Origin: Nostoc sp. UHCC 0926
GTDB lineage: Bacteria; Cyanobacteriota; Cyanobacteriia; Cyanobacteriales; Nostocaceae
Length of the DNA stretch: 64,000 nt
Assembly (NCBI RefSeq): GCF_028623165.1
Contig: NZ_CP117768.1
Location: forward strand, 1,240,001-1,304,000
Direction: 5' to 3'
Both the position numbers and the translations under genes were made by a program. Positions 35,101 to 43,302 of this stretch are shown one piece after another (position 1 is the stretch's first letter; each line of letters starts with the position of its first letter). The notes under the pieces were generated by a model, which saw nothing but the letters and a program-made list of their open reading frames with translations, was not told the DNA's origin and searched no databases.

Positions 35101-36123
35101 TGGGATACGAGACTCAACTGTTTCTAAGGTTAGTTTCTGTGGCGCTCCCCGGACTGCTACTTGCATCGTTACAGGGGGTTCTGTCCCTCCAACTACTTGT
35201 GCAGAGATGGTGTTATTACCTTCTTTTAAGGAGACACCATACCATGTCTGCGTTACCAAGTTGGTGGTGGCATCGCTTTCCGTCCGTCCAACTAAGGAAG
35301 GATCTACCAACTCGCCATTTACCCGCAATTCCACTTTACTACCAACGGTAAATTGCACAATCACCGTAGTAGCTGGTACATCTACAACACTATTAGGCGT
35401 TGGAGTCAAAATTTTAATTGCTGTGGAAATGGGGGACACGGGGAGATTTTGATTCACCCCTTGTCCACTTGTTCTTGCGTCTACTCCGGCTATTTTGCTT
35501 AAGCCTCTAGGTAAATCAACAGAAGTTGCTGGTTGAAATGCTTGTATTTTCGTTGGAGAAGCTTGAAACTGGCTCTCGGTGTCTTTACGTCCTTCGTTTT
35601 TGATTCCTGCTATTTTGCGTAAGCCTCTGGGCAAATCAACAGAAGTTGCTGGTTGAAATGCTTGTATTTGCGTTTCACTTGGCTGAACATTTGGAATTGA
35701 AGTATCAGTAACTGGTGCTGAAGAAGTTGAGGTAAGTTCGTCGGAACTTCCCGAAAGATGGGGCGAATTTGAATCCGTACTTTTTTCAAGCACTTTCTCC
35801 TGATCTGCTTGAACTTCGATCTGATTTTTCACATCATCTGCAACAACCAAAGCGAAACCCAACTCCCCAGCCCCCTTCCTTACTAGCGTTGGGGAAGAAT
35901 TCAAAGCCTCTTTGCTAGAAGGAGAGAGGTTTTCCAGATCCCCTGAAAAGTCAGGAGCTTCAACACCCTTGTCTGCTTGCGAAGACGAATCGGGGAAAAA
36001 AAGATTTTCACTTGCAGGTTCTGCCTTAACTATGGCAGGATACAAAACGAGGCTGAAAGCTATTGGCATCACCCCCATCATCTTCAGGTTGAAAATACTT
36101 GTATGGTGCAGTCTGGGCTTCAT
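32131..36123 (-). CDS. Outer-membrane beta-barrel-like protein with Ig-like N-terminal domains
   Basis: 1330 residues. A signal peptide (~15-34) ends VKA. A disordered segment (35-230) contains a duplicated block (QAFQPATSVDLPRGL..KIAG). Two beta domains follow: ~240-330, a bacterial-Ig-like NGELVD/NTISAQVVGG fold, and ~335-430, invasin/Big_1-like (PADGRSTATIRGQLMD). From ~435 to ~1310 amphipathic strands alternate with polar loops, including YPVYGDSSQ, GDYNTEEF, GPDYEIDYDRGTLLFREPI and a closing GGAYLGISVKLNELF. This is typical of a very large barrel without a TonB plug. Its ATG overlaps the stop of the upstream gene by 4 bases (ATGA), so translation is coupled. The likely role is secreting or anchoring the neighbouring surface proteins (inference). 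Confidence 0.75.
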   Translation of the reverse strand: MKPRLHHTSIFNLKMMGVMPIAFSLVLYPAIVKAEPASENLFFPDSSSQADKGVEAPDFSGDLENLSPSSKEALNSSPTLVRKGAGELGFALVVADDVKNQIEVQADQEKVLEKSTDSNSPHLSGSSDELTSTSSAPVTDTSIPNVQPSETQIQAFQPATSVDLPRGLRKIAGIKNEGRKDTESQFQASPTKIQAFQPATSVDLPRGLSKIAGVDARTSGQGVNQNLPVSPISTAIKILTPTPNSVVDVPATTVIVQFTVGSKVELRVNGELVDPSLVGRTESDATTNLVTQTWYGVSLKEGNNTISAQVVGGTEPPVTMQVAVRGAPQKLTLETVESRIPADGRSTATIRGQLMDVNGNRSNRDAVVTLIPTAGEFIGKDFKPDEPGFQVSAKAGQFTATLRSQLKAQTVQIRAIANDLEAFTQLQFETALRPSLVTGVIDLRLGARGTNYYGSFRDFLPPDKDNSTQLDFHSAIFATGAIGEWLFTGAYNSSRNLNEDCNCENRLFKTYQFSEQNYPVYGDSSQVDAIAPSIDSVYLRLERSTGIPGSSPDYAMWGDYNTEEFARRSQQFTSITRQLHGFKANYNLGNLQITGLYGNHLEGFQRDTIAPDGTSGYYFLSRRILQPGSENVFIELEELNRPGTVLERKQLNRGPDYEIDYDRGTLLFREPILRTDIDQTGQVLVRRIVVSYEYDSQDSDGNIFAGRLQYNLSRKLNQESWIGATYVQENHGVRDFQLYGADALIALGDQGKLIAEYAHSSNDSDVVGKVRGDAYRLEAEGQIANGILGRAYYRFADTGFANNSTISFVPGQTRYGAQVTAKLSSSTNVRAQYDHEDNFGIAPQPLDTFEELFAPRSEAIPGSNVDNSLTTISAGIQQRLGSATLDVDWIHRHREDRIPDSALSGDSDQLRSRFSVPIAKNLTFQAQNELSLSSQKDTVYPDRTILGLNWAAIPGVNISLAQQFYTSGQYSGNSITSLSVNGEHKLGSDTTLTGRYSILGGANEMTTQGAIGLNNRWTIASGLRLNVAYEHVFGNFFGRTAAGQQYAQPFAFGQSASAIGFDGGDSYSVGLEYSDNPQFQASARYEHRSSSGGGNTVITAGVTGKISPALTALIRYQQAGSSNQKLSGLGDTANLKLGLAYRDPNSDKFNALLRYEYRQNPSTIPDTILLGSGTGSQDHTFALEAIYAPNWQWEFYGKYALRNSTSYIASDLAGTSTVNLAQLRATYRLGYSWDLVGEARVISQSSYSETGFVIETGYYLTPNLRVSAGYVFGKVDDRDFSGTRSAGGAYLGISVKLNELFDGFGQQKPVARQQQQPNQTEAQVKKDGAI

Positions 36124-37736
36124 TTCTTGACTGGCTCCTGAAAGGTGGGGGTGACTGCGAAATTCATGCGTACCAAGCCACCAGGCTCTAAACGCACTAG
36201 GCGAGATTGGCTATTACGTTCGCGGAATTTTTGGTTGGGAGCCAGTGTGTAACCGGGTACACTACTTAGGTCTAGTACACCTGTGTGGTTTCCTGGTAAG
36301 GCGTTGGCTAAGGAGAATAAACCATTAGGATCTGTAGTGATGCGGTTTCCGTCCTCCATAAAAATCACCGCATTTGGTATTCCAGGCTCACCACGCTGTT
36401 GTTCACCGTCAAAGTTTTTATCAACAAACACGCGACCGATGATTGTGCCACAATCAGAAACGATTCCTGGACGAATTTTTAACTGGTGCGTTGCAGGGCC
36501 ATCCTTGGTGCTGAAACGGTTATCAGCTCGTTGAGCATTAACGATCGCACTGTTGCGACCGTTACCACGCAGAGCATCGGCTGTGAGTTGAGCAGCGTAG
36601 GCAATATTCAGGGTTTTTTCTGTGGGAATCGTTACATCTGTGCGGAATATCACCGTGTTTCCATTGCGTTCTGAAGTGAGAGTGATTGCTTGACCATCCA
36701 ACTCTCCCCGCACAGATTTAGGCAAGAACTGGAATCCTAAAGGTAAGTTGTCTGTGACAAATATATTATTCAAACCAGCATCAGCTAGATTTTTTACCGA
36801 GAGACGGTAGATCACTGTATCTCCAGGTTCGGCTGCGGCGCGATCGCCTGTTTTGATAATCTGCAATTGATTGGCTTGACACATATTTGTAGTGAATTCA
36901 AAGGCTAATAAGTCCAGTCCCACTGTTTCTGCACTGGGAACTAAGACAACTGTTTGCTCTAGCCTGGTCTCACCTGTGATATTGATTGATTGACCATCTA
37001 AAGAAGTAGCGACATATTGCACCACATTATTACCTTGTGTGCTCGTGCTATTAAGGATTTCAATTTTGATCCGCCGTTGTTTGTAGATAGAATTCGGCGG
37101 TGGATTGACTACAAAAATGTAACTTCTACCTGGAGCAGTTTGACCTTTATTCGGGTCGAGTAGAAAATTGTAGAAACCCGCAGGGTTATTTGTAATGAAA
37201 TATGGGTTACTATTCTCTGTGTTTGGCGGTTTACCGCCAAAAACGTTGTTATTAGAAATATCCGGTAACTCTGTTCGAGTCAAAGCAAGCAAGCTGCCCA
37301 ATTCTGTCCCCGTTGGGTCACTAGGGTTAAGTTCGTATACGCCAACTGAAAAACCTGTATAGTCAGGTAAAACAGCGCCAGCACAACCTAATATTCGCCC
37401 TAATGGGTCAATTAATGGATTCGAGTTAACATTAAGCTGATTAGAACTTCCTTGATATTCATAATTACTAGCAGAATCTGTATAAGTATAAGTAGCTTGA
37501 TTAATTATTGGCAAAGACGCAGCCAGATTGTTAGTTGGTTGCGCGATCGCTCGTATAGATATAGTGGTATGCAAAAAACTTCCCAAAATAACAGTTGCTG
37601 TTAACCTTTGACACCAGATATTATTAGAAGTAATTTGCTTTGTTTTTTGAGGACGGCTCACTGAATACATTTCATTGAGGATGCAAATTTTATTAATAAA
37701 AGCAATTAGTTGTTGTGATAAAACCACAACTATCAA
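36120..37736 (-). CDS. Secreted DUF11/SdrD_B-like protein coupled to the barrel gene
   Basis: 538 residues with a long N-region and a hydrophobic segment near residues 50-65 that may be the export signal; a shorter start at MYSVSRPQ (~residue 22) is possible. Residues ~75-270 are an unrecognised beta-rich domain (GFSVGVYELNP...GRSYIFVVNPPP). A DUF11 domain follows at ~290-410 (PGDTVIYRLSVKNL..., NIFVTDNLPLGFQFL). A carboxypeptidase-regulatory/SdrD_B-like domain ends the protein (~425-538, GRVFVDKNFDGEQQRGEPGIP...NPNGLF-type turns). The stop overlaps the barrel gene start, so the two products are probably made in fixed ratio and may form one complex. Confidence 0.82.
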   Translation of the reverse strand: MIVVVLSQQLIAFINKICILNEMYSVSRPQKTKQITSNNIWCQRLTATVILGSFLHTTISIRAIAQPTNNLAASLPIINQATYTYTDSASNYEYQGSSNQLNVNSNPLIDPLGRILGCAGAVLPDYTGFSVGVYELNPSDPTGTELGSLLALTRTELPDISNNNVFGGKPPNTENSNPYFITNNPAGFYNFLLDPNKGQTAPGRSYIFVVNPPPNSIYKQRRIKIEILNSTSTQGNNVVQYVATSLDGQSINITGETRLEQTVVLVPSAETVGLDLLAFEFTTNMCQANQLQIIKTGDRAAAEPGDTVIYRLSVKNLADAGLNNIFVTDNLPLGFQFLPKSVRGELDGQAITLTSERNGNTVIFRTDVTIPTEKTLNIAYAAQLTADALRGNGRNSAIVNAQRADNRFSTKDGPATHQLKIRPGIVSDCGTIIGRVFVDKNFDGEQQRGEPGIPNAVIFMEDGNRITTDPNGLFSLANALPGNHTGVLDLSSVPGYTLAPNQKFRERNSQSRLVRLEPGGLVRMNFAVTPTFQEPVKK

Positions 37737-37757
37737 ACGGTATTTTGCACACCAAAT

Positions 37758-37801
37758 AATTAGTAATTTATAATTAAAATTTTAATTATAAATTACTAAT
37801 T
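37758..37801. repeat. 44-bp perfect AT palindrome
   Basis: Twenty-two bases starting AATTAGTAATTTATAATT are followed immediately by their exact complement, with no loop. It lies between the stop of the 187-residue gene and the start of the 538-residue gene on the minus strand. It could form a cruciform or a long RNA hairpin acting as attenuator or stabiliser. Confidence 0.93.
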
Positions 37802-37826
37802 TTCTGAGTTTTTGTATCTTATTAAA

Positions 37827-38390
37827 TCAACGCACTTGGGTTTGATAAGTCGCTTTGACTGTTGTCTTTGCTGCAACTAATGGCACTTGCAAACGGATAT
37901 GGGTATAAAGATTCGCTGGTGCTGGTTTGGTTTCGACTTTGCCGTCAGGAAGAGTAACTTTAACAGTGGGATTTTCTACAAAGCTGCGTCCGCCATCAAT
38001 GCTGTAAATAACTTTGGCATTGTTAGTAACATTGGTTGATTGAAGTACGTATACCATTCCTTTAGGAATAGGTTGATTGAGAATCAAATTCTTCACTGGG
38101 CGATCGCTCTTATTTTCACCACTCAAGATATATCGCAACACATCTCCTGGTCGCACCACAACTTGACCTTTCAAAGGTTGCCATGTCTTGCTTTGCTTAC
38201 CTTGTTGATCCTGTGCTACCACTTGCTTCTCAGCCTCTAAGCGCAATTGTATTTGCCCTTGAGTTTTGACATTTTGAGCGATCGCACTTGTAGAATGCCA
38301 TAGAGAAGCCACTCCTGGCACTTGACTGACAAATGGCACTGTAGCAATAAGTGCGAACGCTCCTAAACTTGCAAAAGAAATACGCTTCAT
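37827..38390 (-). CDS. Small secreted single-domain DUF11-like protein
   Basis: 187 residues. The signal peptide is long (1-~39, ending AIAQ). The mature part is one beta-sandwich of the DUF11 type: GDVLRYILSGENKSDRPVKN, LNQPIPKGMVYV, YSIDGGRSF and a terminal KATYQTQVR. Its size, less than a quarter of most neighbours, is that of a repeating subunit rather than an adhesin. It lies second in the minus-strand cluster with hairpins on both sides that could set its expression apart. The function as a subunit is inference. Confidence 0.82.
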   Translation of the reverse strand: MKRISFASLGAFALIATVPFVSQVPGVASLWHSTSAIAQNVKTQGQIQLRLEAEKQVVAQDQQGKQSKTWQPLKGQVVVRPGDVLRYILSGENKSDRPVKNLILNQPIPKGMVYVLQSTNVTNNAKVIYSIDGGRSFVENPTVKVTLPDGKVETKPAPANLYTHIRLQVPLVAAKTTVKATYQTQVR

Positions 38391-38480
38391 ATCAATAACC
38401 TCAAAAAACTTTCACAATGTCGATTGTTGATTTATCTTTCCCTGTTGTTGCTGGGGAATAATTAATTCGTAGTTGGCTAT

Positions 38481-38545
38481 TTAGCGCTTTAGCGCTAATA
38501 ACAAACACAGATGCACTATTACACCCCTATTTGCAAACAGGGGTG
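38481..38545. repeat. Two hairpins between surface genes
   Basis: TTAGCGCT-TT-AGCGCTAA (38481-38498) and CACCCCT...AGGGGTG (38522-38545) fill the gap between the 846-residue gene and the 187-residue gene. Read on the minus strand no strong T-run follows, so attenuation or mRNA processing is as likely as termination. Confidence 0.6.
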
Positions 38546-38557
38546 AGGTCAAACTAT

Positions 38558-41098
38558 CTAGTTAACCTTGCGTTGGAAGGTAAATGTTCTTTGAATACCT
38601 GGTGCAACCTGTCCGGTGGCAGTATCTACATACTTGGTGATATCTGTGTTAATCGTGGTTCCGGTTTGGTCGATACCAGAGTTAGTAGCTGGATTCCCAC
38701 TGAAGAATTGGATGGTTGAAGCCCCAGAATCCTTAGCTGAACCAACAATGTTGCTAGTATCAATTTGAGTGTTACTATCGTTGTCTAGCGCCCAGTTGTT
38801 GGGGGTTTGCGTACCATCTTCAGTAATCACAACTTTGTTAGCATTCAAAATCACGTTACCGGTTCCAGCTTGAGCATCAGAAATATTTTTGTACCGAATC
38901 TGGTACTCAATAATGTTGCCTGGAGCAGGATTTCTGGGTACATCAGCAACTACTGGATTCGGATCAATAACAGTGGTGGTAACAGGATTTGTGTAAGCTG
39001 GTGTAGACTCAAAATCACCTTGACCTGTACCAACTGCTGGCCCAGTTCCTTGTAAAACTCGTGACACTTTCACCAGTTGTAAGAAGCCAGTGTAGACGCG
39101 ATCGATGGAGATGTTGTAGACTTCAGTAGTTTTATCCAATACACCATCATTATTAGCATCAATGAAGGCAGCAATGGGTACTGGGAAACCTTTGTTAATA
39201 TCAGTTGAGAGAGCAGTACCACTTGGTAGATCAACTTCTAGACCATAATTAACACTGGCACCAGCAAGAACACCAGAAACTTTAATTGGTGTACCGGTTG
39301 TTATGGTAAAAGCACCAGTACCACTATTGTAGGTATAAACAGTAGATTGATTGTTATAGCTAACAGTCACCTTTGTACCAGTTGGCAAATCTGTAGCAGT
39401 TGCTGGTGCGGTTGGCACTATTGTGATGTCGTTAGTGGCAGTACCGTTGTTCTTAATTGTGTTAGTGAAGCCAACTGATTGCGGGTCAAGTGTACTACCA
39501 GGAGCTGTGTTGGCAGGAACAAAGGCAGATTTGTTGGTGAAGTCATCGTTGGTTAAACCCGATGGGCCAGTGGCATCAGGTGCATTATTCGGTCCATTTA
39601 AAACTGAGTTCCCCGTGGCGACTGAAACAGTATAAACGTTGACATCTCCTGTTACAGAATTAGCACCTTGGTTGTTATTGCCTGTGTCAGTATTGGCGGG
39701 AGTAGTGGGATAATAGCCAGAATCAGGTGTAGTAGGAAAGGCTCCAGTAGTGGGGTCGATGTTATCTGGGTTTTGGTCACCTGAATCGTCAAAGAGTAGG
39801 GGGCTAGCTGGATCACCAGCAGTTTTACCGAACACTTGAGCGATGTTGTTAACATTTGTCGCTGTCGTTCCTGTGATTCCAGTGGTCGTTACTTGCACTG
39901 TAAAGCCTGTAACCGTTGTCCCAGTGGCAACTGTAGAGATAGAGCTAGGATTGTTAATAAAACCAACCCGTCTCACTGTACCGCCTGTTACTTGAGTTTT
40001 GTCAGTTTTCCACAGAGCCTGATCAGCATTTATAGTTGCAGGATCTTCGCCAGCGTAAACCACTATCCACCCTGGAGGAGCAGTTGGAGTCCCATTAAGA
40101 GTTGTAGATGCTGGAAGTGCATCAGAAACTAAGATGCGAGTAACTGTACTACCATCTACATTGATACTTGTACCAGCTAAAGCTGCGGGTGTTAGCCCCC
40201 GATTGGTTACGTCATTGCTCTCAACTCGCAAGCTTAAACCATAAGTCAGCACATCATCATTGAGTACGGAAGCATTACCAGGGTTGTAGGCTGTCCGAGT
40301 TTTGAGTATTGTGGCTAGAGCAACGGTTTTAACACTATTGCCCACTTGAATTTGCTGGGTAATACTAGATTCTCGTGTACCGTTAATTGGTACGCCAGCA
40401 ACTTCCCCAGGACTTCCATCAGCGTTATCTACAGTATAAACGTCACCACCATCGGGACTCCGCAGTTGGTTTTGGGCATCACCAGGAGTATTACCAAGGG
40501 TAACTTTAATTAAGTCACCCGATTGAGCGCCAGTCTGTACAGTCACTGGCACACGCACCAACACAGTACCGCTAACCGGAATTGAGGGTGTATCTACACC
40601 ACCTGCTGTTACGTTTGTCCAAGTTGCACCACCATCAGTACTGTATTGCAGTGTGCCACTAGCTGGTGTTACGTTATTTTTATCAGCAGGAAGTACACCA
40701 GAAACTGTACCAGGCCCGGTTGTTGTTGCTTGGTTGGGAATATGGAATTTGGTGGGGTCGTTACCTACGTTCGTTAGGGTGTAGGTGTAGGTTAGTAAAT
40801 CGTTAATTGCAACAGAGCCACCATTGTTATCTGTAACACCCGACGCAGTAACGGTGATACCAGCAACTTCTGCCACAGTTACAGTTACAGTGTTAGAAGT
40901 GGCATTTATACTTGTCCCTGGCGCGTTGGGATCTTCGTAGGTCGCTGTTGCTGTGTTACTTATAGCTTGACCACCAGCTGTTCCGTCAGCTAGTACAGGT
41001 GCAATAAATTGGAAAAGGCTACCAGTTAATAATGCTGTTGCTACTAGAGATTGGTAAGGCTGACGCTGCTTGTTGACAGATTTCTTTTGGTTTACCAT
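38558..41098 (-). CDS. Secreted DUF11-like surface protein, first gene of the cluster
   Basis: 846 residues, signal peptide ~20-38 ending VLADG. Residues ~40-240 contain the same block as two downstream proteins (TVTVTVAEVAGITVT, TLTNVGNDPTKFHIPN). Further beta-rich modules follow with DUF11 features (PASTTLNGTPTAPPGW; PGNIIEYQIRYKNIS at ~720), ending GIQRTFTFQRKVN. Aspartate-rich loops (FDDSGDQNPDNIDP) could bind calcium. It is the promoter-proximal gene, with an 805-bp upstream gap. No anchor sequence is seen. Confidence 0.84.
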   Translation of the reverse strand: MVNQKKSVNKQRQPYQSLVATALLTGSLFQFIAPVLADGTAGGQAISNTATATYEDPNAPGTSINATSNTVTVTVAEVAGITVTASGVTDNNGGSVAINDLLTYTYTLTNVGNDPTKFHIPNQATTTGPGTVSGVLPADKNNVTPASGTLQYSTDGGATWTNVTAGGVDTPSIPVSGTVLVRVPVTVQTGAQSGDLIKVTLGNTPGDAQNQLRSPDGGDVYTVDNADGSPGEVAGVPINGTRESSITQQIQVGNSVKTVALATILKTRTAYNPGNASVLNDDVLTYGLSLRVESNDVTNRGLTPAALAGTSINVDGSTVTRILVSDALPASTTLNGTPTAPPGWIVVYAGEDPATINADQALWKTDKTQVTGGTVRRVGFINNPSSISTVATGTTVTGFTVQVTTTGITGTTATNVNNIAQVFGKTAGDPASPLLFDDSGDQNPDNIDPTTGAFPTTPDSGYYPTTPANTDTGNNNQGANSVTGDVNVYTVSVATGNSVLNGPNNAPDATGPSGLTNDDFTNKSAFVPANTAPGSTLDPQSVGFTNTIKNNGTATNDITIVPTAPATATDLPTGTKVTVSYNNQSTVYTYNSGTGAFTITTGTPIKVSGVLAGASVNYGLEVDLPSGTALSTDINKGFPVPIAAFIDANNDGVLDKTTEVYNISIDRVYTGFLQLVKVSRVLQGTGPAVGTGQGDFESTPAYTNPVTTTVIDPNPVVADVPRNPAPGNIIEYQIRYKNISDAQAGTGNVILNANKVVITEDGTQTPNNWALDNDSNTQIDTSNIVGSAKDSGASTIQFFSGNPATNSGIDQTGTTINTDITKYVDTATGQVAPGIQRTFTFQRKVN

Positions 41099-41617
41099 AG
41101 AAGTAGTTTATTTATTTGCTGAACTTGTATCTTGGGTTTTGAGACAGGATAAAGTTCAGCAATTCCTTAAAGAATTACCGATTAGACCTGCCCAAAACCT
41201 TAATGCTTCGGGGAGTGCGTATTTGAGGAGTTAACTTATTGAAACTCCTGAAAAACTAGATTGAGGCAATACGCAGAAAATTTATTGCCTACTTGTTTTA
41301 CGCTTACCATTGATTATCAAGGCTGGCAACCACAAATAGGAGTAACTTACTGTGAATTATCTATGTAAGTAGAAATGTAACTTTTACATCTGAGAAAGTC
41401 CTCCGTATAAATAAGTAACTTCTCTAGCTGTGAATGAGTGCATCAAAGCTGAAAAATTAACTTTATTTTGGCAATACACATCACAATTTTAGTGATTTAA
41501 TCAAACGCTAAAAATACTACAACTTATATATGTAAATGCTTTTGAGTTTTTGCTGTCATATATGCATACTATCTTGTGGAGTCATTTAGATAAAAAAATA
41601 AAGATAGAAGTTTAACT

Positions 41618-41635
41618 AAGTGATTCAGATCACTT
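41618..41635. promoter_or_regulatory. CRP-family-like palindrome
   Basis: AAGTGATTCAGATCACTT fits the NGTGA-N6-TCACN pattern of CRP-family regulators, with 7-base symmetric arms. It could serve thrC (268 bases downstream) or the surface cluster (520 bases away on the other strand). Confidence 0.4.
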
Positions 41636-41811
41636 AAATGGGATAGTGATTGAAGTAAATGCAAATACATCATAATTACAATGCAATTTAATCATATTGC
41701 TCCTCAGTGTTAAAACTGAGTTTTTATGATATGGAAAATCGAATTGTAAATACTAAGTAAAGCAAGCAATTACTGATATCAAAGTTTTACAACAATCATT
41801 CCTTTGAATAC

Positions 41812-41846
41812 CAAACATACCCGATAAAAATTGTCGGGTATGTTTG
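41812..41846. promoter_or_regulatory. 13-bp inverted repeat before thrC
   Basis: CAAACATACCCGA and TCGGGTATGTTTG are exact complements around a 9-base A/T-rich loop, ending 57 bases before the thrC start. In RNA this is a strong hairpin in the leader. No long U-run follows, so an attenuator or repressor site is possible. Confidence 0.5.
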
Positions 41847-41903
41847 ACTGGTATTTTTGCTCGTGTTACTATCAGGCGACAGACAAACAGGGAAAGCTAG
41901 TTT

Positions 41904-43214
41904 ATGACTCAGGCAATCAAAACCCAAACCCAAACTCAAACCAGCACTGCCTACTTTCAAGCCTTGAAGTGCAAGGAATGTGGTGCAGAATATGAACTCA
42001 AGGCCAGTAATGTTTGTGAGTTATGTTTTGGACCGTTAGAAGTCAAGTATGACTACAGCGCCCTACGTCTAACTGTCACTCGTGAAACAATTCAAGCCGG
42101 TCCCAATTCAATTTGGCGCTACCGTCCCTTTTTGCCTGTCGCAACTGACAATGTTATAGATGTGGGAACGGGTATGACTCCCTTGGTTCGTTCCCACCGT
42201 CTTGCCCGTCGCCTGGGTCTAAATAAGCTTTATATAAAAAATGATGCCGTAAATATGCCCACCCTGAGTTTTAAGGATCGGGTGGTGTCAGTTGCCCTCT
42301 CCAGAGCGCGGGAGTTGGGTTTTACTACTGTTTCTTGCGCTAGCACTGGTAATTTGGCAAATTCTACAGCTGCGATCGCAGCTCACGCCGGTTTAGACTG
42401 CTGTGTGTTCATCCCCGCAGATTTAGAAGCCGGGAAAATTCTGGGTAGTCTGATCTACAGTCCCACCCTGATGGCCGTCAAGGGCAACTACGATCAAGTA
42501 AATCGTCTCTGTTCGGAAGTTGCTAATACACATGGGTGGGGTTTTGTCAATATTAATCTACGCCCTTATTACTCTGAAGGTTCCAAGACGCTAGGCTTTG
42601 AAGTCGCAGAACAACTGGGTTGGGAACTACCTGACCATGTTGTTGCTCCCCTAGCTTCTGGTTCACTATTTACAAAAATTTATAAAGGGTTCCAAGAATT
42701 TGTAGAAGTTGGTTTGGTAGAAGGTAAGAATGTTCGTTTCAGTGGCGCTCAAGCTGAAGGTTGTTCACCGATAGCCCAAGCCTTCAAAGAAGGACGCGAC
42801 TTTATTAAGCCAGTGAAACCGAATACAATTGCTAAGTCGCTGGCGATCGGCAATCCAGCAGATGGCATTTATGCTGTGGAGTTAGCCCAGAAAACTGGTG
42901 GTAACATTGAATCAGTCAATGATGCAGAAATTATTGATGGCATCAAGCTGCTGGCAGAAACCGAAGGCATCTTCACAGAAACTGCTGGTGGTACAACCGT
43001 GGCTGTGCTGAAAAAACTAGTAGAAGCTGGCAAAATTGATCCAGATGAAACTACCGTGCTTTACATTACTGGCAATGGTCTGAAAACCCAAGAAGCATTA
43101 CAAGGCTACGTTGGCGAACCCTTGACTATTGATGCCAAACTCGATAGTTTTGAACGGGCGCTAGAGCGATCGCGTACTCTGGATCGCTTGGAATGGCAAC
43201 AAGTCCTCGTTTAG
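41904..43214 (+). CDS. thrC: Threonine synthase with N-terminal zinc-finger-like extension
   Basis: 436 residues. It converts O-phosphohomoserine to threonine with PLP. The N-terminus has CKEC (23-26) and CELC (38-41), a probable zinc knuckle. The PLP lysine is in SFKDR (K124), with ASTGNLANST and PLASGSLFTK binding the phosphates. Length and order are normal for the cyanobacterial long form. It is followed 88 bases later by a MoaD/ThiS-like gene in the same direction; an 8-bp inverted repeat (TTAGGAGT/ACTCCTAA) lies between them. A second threonine synthase is encoded at 48067. Confidence 0.94.
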   Translation: MTQAIKTQTQTQTSTAYFQALKCKECGAEYELKASNVCELCFGPLEVKYDYSALRLTVTRETIQAGPNSIWRYRPFLPVATDNVIDVGTGMTPLVRSHRLARRLGLNKLYIKNDAVNMPTLSFKDRVVSVALSRARELGFTTVSCASTGNLANSTAAIAAHAGLDCCVFIPADLEAGKILGSLIYSPTLMAVKGNYDQVNRLCSEVANTHGWGFVNINLRPYYSEGSKTLGFEVAEQLGWELPDHVVAPLASGSLFTKIYKGFQEFVEVGLVEGKNVRFSGAQAEGCSPIAQAFKEGRDFIKPVKPNTIAKSLAIGNPADGIYAVELAQKTGGNIESVNDAEIIDGIKLLAETEGIFTETAGGTTVAVLKKLVEAGKIDPDETTVLYITGNGLKTQEALQGYVGEPLTIDAKLDSFERALERSRTLDRLEWQQVLV

Positions 43215-43302
43215 TTAGAATTTAGGAGTTATAAGTTTTTTTATTCATGACTCCTAACTCTTAACTGTATTCCTCACTCTTCACTCTTAACTTTGTACTT
43301 GT

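Larger units (their letters stand above)
41099..41903. other. Long divergent intergenic region
   Basis: 805 AT-rich bases between the surface cluster and thrC. It holds the CRP-like palindrome at 41618 and the inverted repeat at 41812. No open frame with a ribosome site was found. It should contain the promoters for both directions. Confidence 0.7.

Noticed and set aside
32131..36123. TonB-dependent receptor
   Set aside because: No plug domain or TonB box is visible before the barrel; instead Ig-like domains precede it.
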